A DNA stretch of 64,000 nt from Faecalibacterium duncaniae (lineage in GTDB: Bacteria; Bacillota; Clostridia; Oscillospirales; Ruminococcaceae), in contig NZ_CP048437.1 of the NCBI RefSeq assembly GCF_010509575.1, forward strand, positions 2,108,001 to 2,172,000. The letters run 5' to 3'. Both the position numbers and the translations under genes were made by a program. This document shows positions 43,889-51,826 of the stretch, in pieces. The stretch's first letter is position 1, and every line of letters begins with the position of its first letter. The notes below the pieces were generated by a model that was not told the DNA's origin, did no database searches, and worked only from the letters and a program-made list of their open reading frames with translations.

Positions 43889-45807
43889 GAAGAAAAAAAG
43901 ATAAAAGCAATGGCATTACTGCTTTGTATGAAAGACTGTCTCGTGATGATGATAATGCTGGAGAGAGTAACAGTATAGTTCATCAAAAGCAAATGCTTGA
44001 AGATTATGCTATGAAACATGGTTTTACGAATCTTGTTCATTTTACCGATGATGGTTGGAGTGGAGCGACCTTTGACAGACCTTCATGGAACAGACTTGTT
44101 GAAGGTGTTAAAAACGGAGAAATCACTGCCTGTATCTGCAAAGATATGTCCAGAATCGGCAGAGACCATTTGCAAGTAGGTTTTTTCACTGACATTCTGT
44201 TTAGAGAAAAGGAAGTTCGATTTATAGCAATCAATAATGGTATTGACAGTGACCGTCAAGAAACCAGTGAGTTTGCCCCTTTTCTGAATATCATGAATGA
44301 GTGGTTTGTCAGGGACACAAGTAAGAAAATTAAAGCTGTACTGAAATCCAGAGGTTCTTCCGGCAACGCTCATACAAGTAATATCCCACCATACGGCTAT
44401 TTGAAAGACCCCGAAAACCCCGACCATTGGATTATTGATGAAGAAGCTGCTGAAGTAGTCCGCAGAATTTATCGCATGACTATTGAGGGAAAAGGACCTT
44501 ATCAGATAGCAAGAGAACTTTCAGAAGAAAAAATTGAAAGACCATCTTATTATCTTGGCAAAAAGGGACTTGGAAATCATGCAAGCAACTATGACAAAGA
44601 AAATCCGTATATGTGGCGAGGAAATCAGGTTACTACTCTGATTGCCCGACCAGAGTATATCGGAAAGACTGTCAACTTCAGGACATTCAAAAATTCCTAT
44701 AAGGACAAAAAGACGAAAAGGGCAGATAAGGAAGATTGGGTGGTTTTTGATGATACACAAGAGCCTATTGTCGATGAAGAAACATGGCTGCTTGCTCAAA
44801 AGTTAAGACAGAATGTAAGAAAAGCAGATCCTATGGGCGAGCCTAATGTTCTGACCGGAAAGATTTACTGTGCTGATTGTGGTGCGCCGATGTATAATCA
44901 CAGGCAGCGGAAAGGGCGAGAAAGAATATACTATACTGCCAAAGGCGAAAAAAGGACAAGTTATTCCAATCCGGCAGATTGTTATGAATGTTCCACATAT
45001 AATCTTGCTTATCAGAAGTATGACCGACATTGTACTTGCCACCATATTTCAACAAAAGCACTTAAAAGCATCATTCTGAAAACCATACAGGAGACTTGCC
45101 ATTATGTTTCTTTGAATGAGCGGGAGTTTGTTTATTCTCTGCAAGAAGAATCGGCGATGAAAGATATTGCTGTTTCTGAAACTGTAAAAAACCGCATTGA
45201 AAGAAATCAGAAGCGAGTTCACGAACTGGATATGCTTATCAGGAAAATCTATGAAGATAATGTGATTGGAAGATTGCCGGACAGACTTTTTCAGAGTATG
45301 CTTACTGATTATGAAAATGAGCAGAACGAGCTGAACAAGATTATTGAGACTGACACCGCTGATATGCAACGGATTATAGGCGGTCAAAATAATGTGGAGC
45401 GTTTTCTAAAGCTGGTTAAAAAGTATGAGAATATTACAGAACTTACTCCTGCCATGATAAATGAATTTATCGACAAAATTCTGGTTCACGAGCCACAAGG
45501 AAAAGGTGCAGACCGCACCACAGAGGTGGAGATATATCTTAACTATGTCGGGCAATTTCAAGTACCTGTGGAGCAGCATGAACCAACAGAGGAAGAAAGG
45601 ATTGCTGCTGAAAAAGAGGCGGAACGACTTCGCAGAAAACGAGAATCCAATCGTAAGTATATGAAAAAGATTCGTGAGAAATCAAAAGAATTTGCGGAGC
45701 ATGAGCGTATAGCAGAAGAAAAAAGTTCTGATAGCAATGTGTGTGTTGAACAGAACGTCACAAGCAAATCAAATCGGCAAAAAGTGAAAGGAGAAAAAAT
45801 AGCATGA
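43885..45807 (+). CDS. TnpX-like large serine recombinase of IME C
   Basis: 640 residues. Catalytic Ser19 in LYERLS, recombinase domain about 165-290, zinc ribbon CADCGAPMY...C about 325-385, coiled coil about 420-500, and a long Lys/Glu-rich tail. GAAAGGAG precedes ATG. It lies 55 bp from the left end and should cut at GA cores. The codon use is more AT-rich than that of topB. Confidence 0.94.
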   Translation: MRRKKDKSNGITALYERLSRDDDNAGESNSIVHQKQMLEDYAMKHGFTNLVHFTDDGWSGATFDRPSWNRLVEGVKNGEITACICKDMSRIGRDHLQVGFFTDILFREKEVRFIAINNGIDSDRQETSEFAPFLNIMNEWFVRDTSKKIKAVLKSRGSSGNAHTSNIPPYGYLKDPENPDHWIIDEEAAEVVRRIYRMTIEGKGPYQIARELSEEKIERPSYYLGKKGLGNHASNYDKENPYMWRGNQVTTLIARPEYIGKTVNFRTFKNSYKDKKTKRADKEDWVVFDDTQEPIVDEETWLLAQKLRQNVRKADPMGEPNVLTGKIYCADCGAPMYNHRQRKGRERIYYTAKGEKRTSYSNPADCYECSTYNLAYQKYDRHCTCHHISTKALKSIILKTIQETCHYVSLNEREFVYSLQEESAMKDIAVSETVKNRIERNQKRVHELDMLIRKIYEDNVIGRLPDRLFQSMLTDYENEQNELNKIIETDTADMQRIIGGQNNVERFLKLVKKYENITELTPAMINEFIDKILVHEPQGKGADRTTEVEIYLNYVGQFQVPVEQHEPTEEERIAAEKEAERLRRKRESNRKYMKKIREKSKEFAEHERIAEEKSSDSNVCVEQNVTSKSNRQKVKGEKIA

Positions 45808-46187
45808 CAGAATTGAAATCACGAATCCATGACAAAAGCAACGGTCTGGACTATGTTCTTGTGGGCGATTACTATGTGCCGGACTTGAAGCTACCGGAGG
45901 AACACCGCCCTATCGGTATGTGGGGCAGACTGCACAGGACATATTTGGAGCAGTACCGCCCTACAAGGTTCTCTGCCCTCTGTTTATCCGGCGAACTGCA
46001 TACTTACCTTGCTGACCTGGACGAACAGGCAACGGAAAGGTGCAGCCTTATCATTGAGCAGATGAAACAAGCCGAGGGCGTGACCGAAACCATGAAAGCA
46101 GACAATCAGATGTTGTGGGTACAGTCCATGAACTCTATCCGTAACCGAGCCGAAGAAATCATCAGACAGGAAATGATTTACTGCTGA
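45804..46187 (+). CDS. TnpV-family transposon protein
   Basis: 127 residues, YVLVGDYYVPDLKLPEEHRPIGMWGRLHRTYL...LWVQSMNSIRNRAEEIIRQEMIY. It overlaps the recombinase stop by 4 nt and is probably coupled to it, suggesting a role in excision or insertion (inference). Close to the copy at 25418-25795. Confidence 0.88.
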   Translation: MTELKSRIHDKSNGLDYVLVGDYYVPDLKLPEEHRPIGMWGRLHRTYLEQYRPTRFSALCLSGELHTYLADLDEQATERCSLIIEQMKQAEGVTETMKADNQMLWVQSMNSIRNRAEEIIRQEMIYC

Positions 46188-46296
46188 TTTTATCAAGTCC
46201 AAAACCAACAAATTTGTATCGTAAACGAAGCGACAGGTATTTCCTTATGAAGTGTCTGTCGCTTTTCATTTATCAAACTTTAAGGAGGAAAACACA

Positions 46297-46545
46297 ATGA
46301 AGATGAACCGGAATGAAATGGAAGCCCTTTATGCCTTTGGCTGTCCGAACCTGAAAGCAACTGTCGAGCGTTTGCGTATGGTAGCTGCCCTTGCACCCGA
46401 TCCAGTGGCGAAGAAGCTGTTTTATATGCTTTCCGTCAAGCTGAGTGCTGAGGGTGTTGAAAGGTGGTATCGCTGCTTTTACTGCAAGCTGCGTGTGTTG
46501 AAAAACCATAGGGAGGGCTGCTATGACGAGACTGACGAAGATTGA
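46297..46545 (+). CDS. Small conserved transposon protein
   Basis: 82 residues (NEMEALYAFGCPNLKATVERLRMVAALAPDPVAKKLFYMLSVKL...). AAGGAGG precedes ATG at 46297. Helical, soluble, unknown function. It overlaps the next ORF by 23 nt. Confidence 0.75.
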   Translation: MKMNRNEMEALYAFGCPNLKATVERLRMVAALAPDPVAKKLFYMLSVKLSAEGVERWYRCFYCKLRVLKNHREGCYDETDED

Positions 46546-46813
46546 GAAAGAAACAATCGTTCTCTTTAATGAGGGCGAGGACAAGGCAAATATCTACACC
46601 CACAACGCCGGATTGAAAAAGAGGTTGGCTGCTTTTGCTAAGAAGTACCCTGACCTTTGCCGACTGGAAAAATCCAATGTTCAAGGCGGTGTTTCTTATG
46701 AGCTGGCAAAGTCCCGTCTGTCTATCCGTTTCCTGCCGCCTTACAGTGAGGAACGCAGACAGAAAGCCAGCGAATATGCGAAAAAGCATGGGCTGAACAG
46801 CCAGCAGGGATAA
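46523..46813 (+). CDS. Conserved small mobile-element protein
   Basis: 96 residues, with IYTHNAGLKKRLAAFAKKYPDLCRLE and PYSEERRQKASEYAKKHG in common with 14993-15289. Start ATG at 46523 with GGGAGGG upstream. Unknown function. Confidence 0.75.
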   Translation: MTRLTKIEKETIVLFNEGEDKANIYTHNAGLKKRLAAFAKKYPDLCRLEKSNVQGGVSYELAKSRLSIRFLPPYSEERRQKASEYAKKHGLNSQQG

Positions 46814-46886
46814 TGTGATAATCAGGGCTGATATGCGGTTAAAATGTCAGGTGCAGACCTGATGTTTTGACCGTTGCCTATCGCCT

Positions 46887-46934
46887 GTGAGGAAAGTATC
46901 GGGGACTATGGATTTTGCGGAAATGTGCGTTACA
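46887..46934 (+). repeat. Cargo-upstream repeat R2, copy 1
   Basis: 48 bp, 47/48 identical to 47792-47839. Each copy lies 95-145 bp upstream of a different cargo gene. Not coding in any obvious frame. Confidence 0.85.
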
Positions 46935-46969
46935 AGGCTTGAACAGGAACTCTGTACACAAAATTTTTT

Positions 46970-47001
46970 CTTCCATTCTTTAAGTTGATGAAGTATAATG
47001 A
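46970..47001 (+). promoter_or_regulatory. Cargo promoter module, copy 1
   Basis: 32 bp, 31/32 identical to 50366-50397, containing TATAAT (46994-46999). The -35 (TTCCAT) is weak, so an activator or another sigma factor is possible. Confidence 0.55.
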
Positions 47002-47077
47002 GATATGAAAAATTGAGGTTTTTAATACTCGATTTCAAACAATCATTTTTATATAGCTGGAACTATGGAGGGCAAAA

Positions 47078-47647
47078 ATGAATAATTTTTTACGAATGTG
47101 TTTGAATATAATTACACAAATAGGTCCCTATTTAGTTGTACTTCTTCTTTTGAAATATCTTGTAAATCTTCAACAAAAGAGAGCTAAAGAACGAGAGGAA
47201 GAACAGAAAAAGGGAATAATTAGGACGCATTATATAATAAAAACCGAAAAAGTACTTACTATGTTTTTTGTATTGGCGGTGTTTCTTTTTGGGGGAGCTA
47301 CGGTAGCCAGTGCTATTCAACAAGATGATTTATTGCCACCAATTGGTTTTAGTATTTTCTTTATTGTTTCTTTAATCGGCTCATTGAACATGATTATGTG
47401 GAAACTGGAAGTGAACGGAGATGAAATCACATGGCGTTCAACTTTTGGAAGAAAGAGAACTTTTCACTTTGAAGATATTACCTATTGCGAGAGAAAGAAA
47501 GGTTCTATGCGTGTATATGTAAATGGAGAAAAATTATTTACCATTGATAGTAATATTGACAAAGAAGAATTTATGGAGGACATAAAAAGAAGAAGAATCC
47601 CTGTAAAATCTTACTGGGCAAATCAGCATAAGAAAAATCGTAAATGA
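47078..47647 (+). CDS. Cargo membrane protein with PH-like C-terminal part
   Basis: 189 residues, AT-rich. Three membrane helices (LNIITQIGPYLVVLLLLKYL, VLTMFFVLAVFLFGGATVASA, FSIFFIVSLIGSLNMIMW) precede a beta-rich domain (LEVNGDEITWRSTFGRKRTFHFEDITYCE...) typical of bacterial PH-like/DUF6560 proteins. The domain would face the cytoplasm or membrane surface. Function unknown. It stands between R2 and R1 repeats as a cassette. Confidence 0.7.
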   Translation: MNNFLRMCLNIITQIGPYLVVLLLLKYLVNLQQKRAKEREEEQKKGIIRTHYIIKTEKVLTMFFVLAVFLFGGATVASAIQQDDLLPPIGFSIFFIVSLIGSLNMIMWKLEVNGDEITWRSTFGRKRTFHFEDITYCERKKGSMRVYVNGEKLFTIDSNIDKEEFMEDIKRRRIPVKSYWANQHKKNRK

Positions 47648-47675
47648 CATAGATTTTATAACAGTACGATGTTAG

Positions 47676-47753
47676 ACAACTGAATATGACCGTCAAGGTC
47701 AGATGAAGAAACCGATGTATTGAGCGTAAAGCGATCATGCGTCGGTTTTTCTT
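47676..47753 (+). repeat. Cargo-downstream repeat R1 with terminator, copy 1
   Basis: 78 bp, 77/78 identical to 48708-48785. Its end is a terminator (AAACCGA...TCGGTTT, then T-run), so each cargo gene is closed by the same terminator. Confidence 0.88.
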
Positions 47754-47791
47754 ATTTCATGAGCTGACAGAATTCCGACTGTATATCACCC

Positions 47792-47839
47792 GTGAGGAAA
47801 GTATCGGGGACTATGGATTTTGCAGAAATGTGCGTTACA
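47792..47839 (+). repeat. Cargo-upstream repeat R2, copy 2
   Basis: Second copy of the 48-bp repeat at 46887-46934, just upstream of the 47935 gene promoter. Confidence 0.85.
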
Positions 47840-47872
47840 GGTAAGTAAAAAAACTACTTGATAGAGTGTAAA

Positions 47873-47901
47873 TTGAATTGTTCATATCGGTATGATATAA
47901 T
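47873..47901 (+). promoter_or_regulatory. Promoter of the 47935 cargo gene
   Basis: TTGAAT (47873-47878), 17 bp, TATAAT (47896-47901), 33 bp before the start codon. Confidence 0.75.
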
Positions 47902-47934
47902 TTACTGAAATGAAGCAAGAAGGTGGACTTTTGT

Positions 47935-48684
47935 ATGAAAAAATTTTTGAAAATATTGCTAATCGTTATAGGAATAGTTTTTTTGATTTTTGCAGCGCTG
48001 ATATGTATTGGACTGTTTGTTGATTATGATGACCATATTGAAAATGGTCGTTATACTTATGTTCCGGAAGAAGAAAACAAAGGAAATGAGTATATCGAGT
48101 TTAAGTTGACAGATAATGGAAAAGACGATTCTAAACTTACATATTATAATTCTATCGAAGAAGCTATTTTGAATTCCCCCTTAAAAGCAGAACATGAAGA
48201 TTTATCAGCTCCAGAAGATTTTCTTAATCATGTTGATGAAATATTGCATATATGGAATGGCAAACAGTATGATACGATTTTCTATCGAGCAGGAAGTGAT
48301 AACGATCCCGTTCAAGGTTTTGTGATTGCACGCTGCAAAAAACAGATAGAAAATGAAAGTACACAATATGCGTTTGTAAATGCCACACCATCTGCCACTA
48401 CACCAGATACCACTTATGGGGGAGACTTCAAAAAATTTATCCATTTATCTTTAACAATAAGTGATATTCAACAAGACTTAAATCCAAATTATCCAGATAC
48501 CAGATTCGTTTTTGGCTATGCACATGATAAAGAAATTTACTCATTAGAAGTAGAGGGTCAAAAGCCAGATGGAATTATAGAATATGAAGAATATGGTAGA
48601 ACGATGTATATGTGGTATTATAACGATTTGGAAAGCAATAAAAGAGGCGATTGTCTGAGCTACTCAGTAGATGTGCCAGAATAA
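47935..48684 (+). CDS. Cargo membrane-anchored extracellular protein
   Basis: 249 residues. One N-terminal membrane helix (FLKILLIVIGIVFLIFAALICIGLFV), then an acidic extracellular domain. No lipobox. AT-rich. ATG at 47935 lies 8 nt after AAGGTGG. I recognise no domain. It is bracketed by R2 and R1 like the 47078 gene but shows no similarity to it. Confidence 0.7.
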   Translation: MKKFLKILLIVIGIVFLIFAALICIGLFVDYDDHIENGRYTYVPEEENKGNEYIEFKLTDNGKDDSKLTYYNSIEEAILNSPLKAEHEDLSAPEDFLNHVDEILHIWNGKQYDTIFYRAGSDNDPVQGFVIARCKKQIENESTQYAFVNATPSATTPDTTYGGDFKKFIHLSLTISDIQQDLNPNYPDTRFVFGYAHDKEIYSLEVEGQKPDGIIEYEEYGRTMYMWYYNDLESNKRGDCLSYSVDVPE

Positions 48685-48707
48685 TTTTTCAAATTGGCTA
48701 ATCTGCC

Positions 48708-48785
48708 ACAACTGAATATGACCGTTAAGGTCAGATGAAGAAACCGATGTATTGAGCGTAAAGCGATCATGCGTCGGTTTTTCTT
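48708..48785 (+). repeat. Cargo-downstream repeat R1 with terminator, copy 2
   Basis: Second copy of the 78-bp repeat at 47676-47753, 24 bp after the cargo stop codon. Confidence 0.88.
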
Positions 48786-48950
48786 TTTGCAAAATAGTCC
48801 GGTGGACTGTTTTGCAAAACCGAAGGAACTGACAGAGCTTGAGACGGGGCGAAGTCAGTTTGTTCGGGCGGGAGTACAGAGGGTGCAACCCTTTGTGCAT
48901 GGGTACAGGGAATGCAATACCCCTGTGCAGGTCAAGGGCGGCAGCCTTGC

Positions 48951-48983
48951 CCAGTTAAGTGGCGTTTCGCCACTTAGTACTGG
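48951..48983. other. Candidate oriT hairpin of the MOBV relaxase
   Basis: A perfect 9-bp stem (48956-48964 with 48968-48976, loop TTT) is extended by CCAGT/ACTGG. It lies about 90 bp before the relaxase in a 290-bp non-coding stretch (48786-49071) that also has GGGTA/TACCC repeats. MOBV relaxases nick beside such hairpins just upstream of their genes. Confidence 0.6.
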
Positions 48984-49071
48984 GTATTACTTGACGCAGA
49001 AAGCCGCAAGGAATCAGCTTCGCTGCCCTTCTCCCCTGTCGGGGAAATCAAAAAGAAAAGGAGGAACTCAT

Positions 49072-50304
49072 GTGAAATTAACAAGACACAATGGACGAGC
49101 CGGAAAGAATGGCGTTTATAATCCGAAGCACAATGACCGCAGTTTTGACATTGCCAACAGCGAACACATTGACGAAGAACGAGCCAAACAAAATCTCTAT
49201 TGGGACTGTTACAATGGCTTCCGCAATTTCAAAAATCCCGAAAAGGAAAATGAGCTGTCTGCCACTTTTGAAGATGTGGAACAGCTTTTTTATCGTCAGC
49301 GGTATCGTGATTTTGTGACCGGACAGAATGAAAGAAATGTGAAGAACCGACACCCTGAAAGAAATAAGGAAACCGGAGATTTACTCAAAAGCAAAAAGAC
49401 CTGTCCAGAGGAAACGGTCTATCAGATTGGAACACTTGATAATCATGTTCCGCCGGAACTGCTCATTGAGATCGTCACAGAATTTATGGAAATCGTAAAT
49501 GAGCGTTTCGGCTCTCATGTCCATATCCTGAATTGGGCGCTGCACTTGGATGAAAGCACCCCTCATATTCACGAGCGTCATGTGTTCGACTGTGAAAATC
49601 AATATGGGGAGATTGCCCCACAACAGGAAAAGGCTTTGGAAGCACTGGGGTTTGAACTGCCGGCACCAGCGAAGCCGGTCGGAAGAAAAAACAATCGCAA
49701 GATGACTTTTGATTCAGCCTGCCGAGTGCTGCTGTTTGATGTGGCGAAAAAGCATGGCTTACAACTGGAAGAAGAACCGGAATATGGTGGTCGTGCTTAT
49801 CTGGAAAAACAGGACTATGTTCTTTTCAAGCAAAAGGAGCAACTGGCAGCACAGGAGCAAAAGTTAGAAGAACTCACGATGAAGATTGAGGATGTGGAAG
49901 CTCTGGTGGACGAGGTTGCCGATATTGCCTATGACAAGGCGGTTGAGGTCGTTGCTGATACTGTAAAACTGGAAACGCACAAGGAGGATATTAAGCTGGT
50001 GGAGCAGTCTAAGGCATGGGTTCTCTCCCCTGAGCGTAAGGCTTCAAAGAAAGAAATCGAGTATGCAACGAAACGATTGGATGGCGTGATTGCAAGAATC
50101 ACAAACGCTATGAAATCAACCATTCAGAAAATTCAAACCACGCTGATGAAACCGGAGGTCAAAAAAGCCGGAACGGAGCAAATCAAGAAGAAAGCTAAAA
50201 GTTCCATTATAGAGCAGTTGAGCCGCAAAAAGAAAGAAATGGCAGAGCGTGAAGTCAACCGGACACTTCCGGCGAAAAGCAAAAAACAGGATATGGAACT
50301 TTAA
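49072..50304 (+). CDS. MOBV (Mob/Pre) relaxase of IME C
   Basis: 410 residues from GTG at 49072, 7 nt after AAAGGAGG. The Mob_Pre motif H-x-D-E-x2-P-H-x-H appears as HLDESTPHIH near residues 158-167. The C-terminal half is coiled coil, ending QDMEL. The open frame from 48769 crosses oriT and is not protein. This relaxase is unrelated to the MOBQ enzymes of IMEs A and B although the replication module after it matches IME B. Confidence 0.9.
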   Translation: MKLTRHNGRAGKNGVYNPKHNDRSFDIANSEHIDEERAKQNLYWDCYNGFRNFKNPEKENELSATFEDVEQLFYRQRYRDFVTGQNERNVKNRHPERNKETGDLLKSKKTCPEETVYQIGTLDNHVPPELLIEIVTEFMEIVNERFGSHVHILNWALHLDESTPHIHERHVFDCENQYGEIAPQQEKALEALGFELPAPAKPVGRKNNRKMTFDSACRVLLFDVAKKHGLQLEEEPEYGGRAYLEKQDYVLFKQKEQLAAQEQKLEELTMKIEDVEALVDEVADIAYDKAVEVVADTVKLETHKEDIKLVEQSKAWVLSPERKASKKEIEYATKRLDGVIARITNAMKSTIQKIQTTLMKPEVKKAGTEQIKKKAKSSIIEQLSRKKKEMAEREVNRTLPAKSKKQDMEL

Positions 50305-50344
50305 GGCACTTGCTGTTTTTATTTTGAAAATGACAGGTGCTTTT
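50291..50344 (+). repeat. Repeat R3, copy 1 (relaxase 3' end)
   Basis: 54 bp, 51/54 identical to 51112-51165. It contains the last codons of the relaxase (MEL-stop) and the spacer after them. A lipoprotein gene lies between the copies. Confidence 0.85.
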
Positions 50345-50365
50345 GCTTTGGGAGCAAGAAAATAT

Positions 50366-50397
50366 CTTCCATTCTTTAGGTTGATGAAGTATAATGA
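50366..50397 (+). promoter_or_regulatory. Cargo promoter module, copy 2
   Basis: Matches 46970-47001 at 31/32 bases; TATAAT at 50390-50395, 76 bp before the lipoprotein start. Confidence 0.55.
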
Positions 50398-50470
50398 TAG
50401 TAAGAAATTTTTTGTAATGACCTTAATCCAATAAGTGATTTTGCAATTATTCAGTAAAGGATGTAATTAT

Positions 50471-50980
50471 ATGAAAAAAGTATTGTTGCTTTCCGGTGTG
50501 ATTATTATACTCGGTTTAACAGGCTGCTCTAACAAATATTTCAATGACTGGTTTAGCTCTGAACAAAATGAAACGGATAAGATGTGTCAACAAATTATCG
50601 AGGCATGTAAGCAACAGGATTCAGAGAAACTCAAATCTCTATTTTCCGAAGAAAGCAAAAAGAACATTGAGAATTTAGACACTGAAATCTCTACTTTTTT
50701 CGATTATATTGAGGGCAGTATCCAAAGTTTTGAGGGCGATTGTGCATCATCAAGTGAAAGCAACTATGGTAAAAGGAAAACGGAATTGGATGGTATGTAT
50801 CTCATATTGACAGAGAAGGAAAGGTATTGTATGAATTTTTATATGTATAGTGAGGATGATGAAAATGCCAAAAATGTGGGGATATATAAAATTGAAATTG
50901 CATTGGAGAGCGAAGTGGCTGAGGATAATTTTATATGGGATAATCCCCCAAACGGTATTTTTGTTGGAGGACAAAATTGA
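50471..50980 (+). CDS. DUF5104-like cargo lipoprotein
   Basis: 169 residues. Signal MKKVLLLSGVIIILGLTGC with lipobox LTGC (Cys19). The mature part (MCQQIIEACKQQDSEKLKSLFSEESKKNIENLD...) resembles DUF5104 lipoproteins, a fold related to NTF2-like domains. Surface-anchored; role unknown. It has its own promoter and a terminator, and direct repeats on both sides. Confidence 0.78.
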   Translation: MKKVLLLSGVIIILGLTGCSNKYFNDWFSSEQNETDKMCQQIIEACKQQDSEKLKSLFSEESKKNIENLDTEISTFFDYIEGSIQSFEGDCASSSESNYGKRKTELDGMYLILTEKERYCMNFYMYSEDDENAKNVGIYKIEIALESEVAEDNFIWDNPPNGIFVGGQN

Positions 50981-51064
50981 TTTTTGTTATGAGAGAACAT
51001 TAAAGTACAAATTTCGGATGGTATAAGAAAAACTGACTACAATTAAATCTTCACAGCTTTGCTA

Positions 51065-51097
51065 AGCAGGAAATCTGAAAAGGTCTCCTGCTTTTTT
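51065..51097 (+). terminator. Terminator of the IME C lipoprotein
   Basis: AGCAGGA (51065-51071)/TCCTGCT (51086-51092) and a T-run; nearly the same as 29839-29873 after the lipoprotein of IME B. Confidence 0.85.
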
Positions 51098-51111
51098 GCA
51101 CCTAAAATTAA

Positions 51112-51165
51112 ATATGGAACTTTAAGGCACTTGCTATTTTCGTTTTGAAAATGACAGGTGCTTTT
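51112..51165 (+). repeat. Repeat R3, copy 2
   Basis: Contains a relic of the relaxase 3' end (ATGGAACTTTAA) although no relaxase precedes it, showing that the cargo gene was added by duplication or homologous recombination. Confidence 0.85.
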
Positions 51166-51187
51166 TTCGTTTCAGGAAAGGAGTCAC

Positions 51188-51826
51188 ATGAATGTATTTG
51201 AAGTTGTAAAAGAAAATGTTACAGCCCGACAAGCCGCAGAAGCCTATGGTTTGAAAGTGGGTCGCACAGGTATGGCGTGCTGTCCGTTTCACTCGGATAA
51301 GTCCCCCAGTATGAAGCTGGATGAACGCTATTACTGTTTTGGCTGCGGAGCAACCGGAGACGCTGTTGATCTGACAGCGAAGCTATTCGGTATCGGGCTG
51401 AGGGAAGCTGCTGTCAAACTTGCAAAAGATTTTGGTCTTAACTATGACAGCCGACAAAAGCCCAGTGTCCGCCCTCGTATTCGTGAGCCGACACCGGAGC
51501 AGAAATATCAAAAAGAAGAAAATCATTGCTACAAGGTGCTGACAGATTATTTTCATCTTCTTAGAGAATGGGAAAAGAAATACGCTCCCAAACAGCCGGA
51601 TGAGGAATGGAATCCCCTGTTTGCAGAAGCACTGCATAAGAAGAACTATATCGAATATCTGCTTGATATTCTTCTGTATGGTTCATTGGAGGAACGAAAA
51701 GCACTTGTGGCAGAACAGAGAAAGGAGGTGTTAAAACTTGAACAGCGAATTGCAGAACTGTCAGCAGACAGAACCATGCACAGTAGAAGAAATCCGAAAC
51801 AGCTTAGAGCAGAGCGAGAAAGGTAA
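51188..51826 (+). CDS. CHC2 zinc-finger primase-like protein of IME C
   Basis: 212 residues. Zinc finger ACCPFHSDKSPSMKLD...YYCFGCGATGDAVDL. Clear homologue of 31582-32226 and in the same place before the helicase, which it overlaps by 89 nt. Start ATG after GGAAAGGAG. Confidence 0.88.
   Translation: MNVFEVVKENVTARQAAEAYGLKVGRTGMACCPFHSDKSPSMKLDERYYCFGCGATGDAVDLTAKLFGIGLREAAVKLAKDFGLNYDSRQKPSVRPRIREPTPEQKYQKEENHCYKVLTDYFHLLREWEKKYAPKQPDEEWNPLFAEALHKKNYIEYLLDILLYGSLEERKALVAEQRKEVLKLEQRIAELSADRTMHSRRNPKQLRAERER

Noticed and set aside
48769..49071. N-terminal extension of the MOBV relaxase
   Set aside because: It runs through the end of repeat R1 and the oriT hairpin; GTG at 49072 has the ribosome site and the family start.
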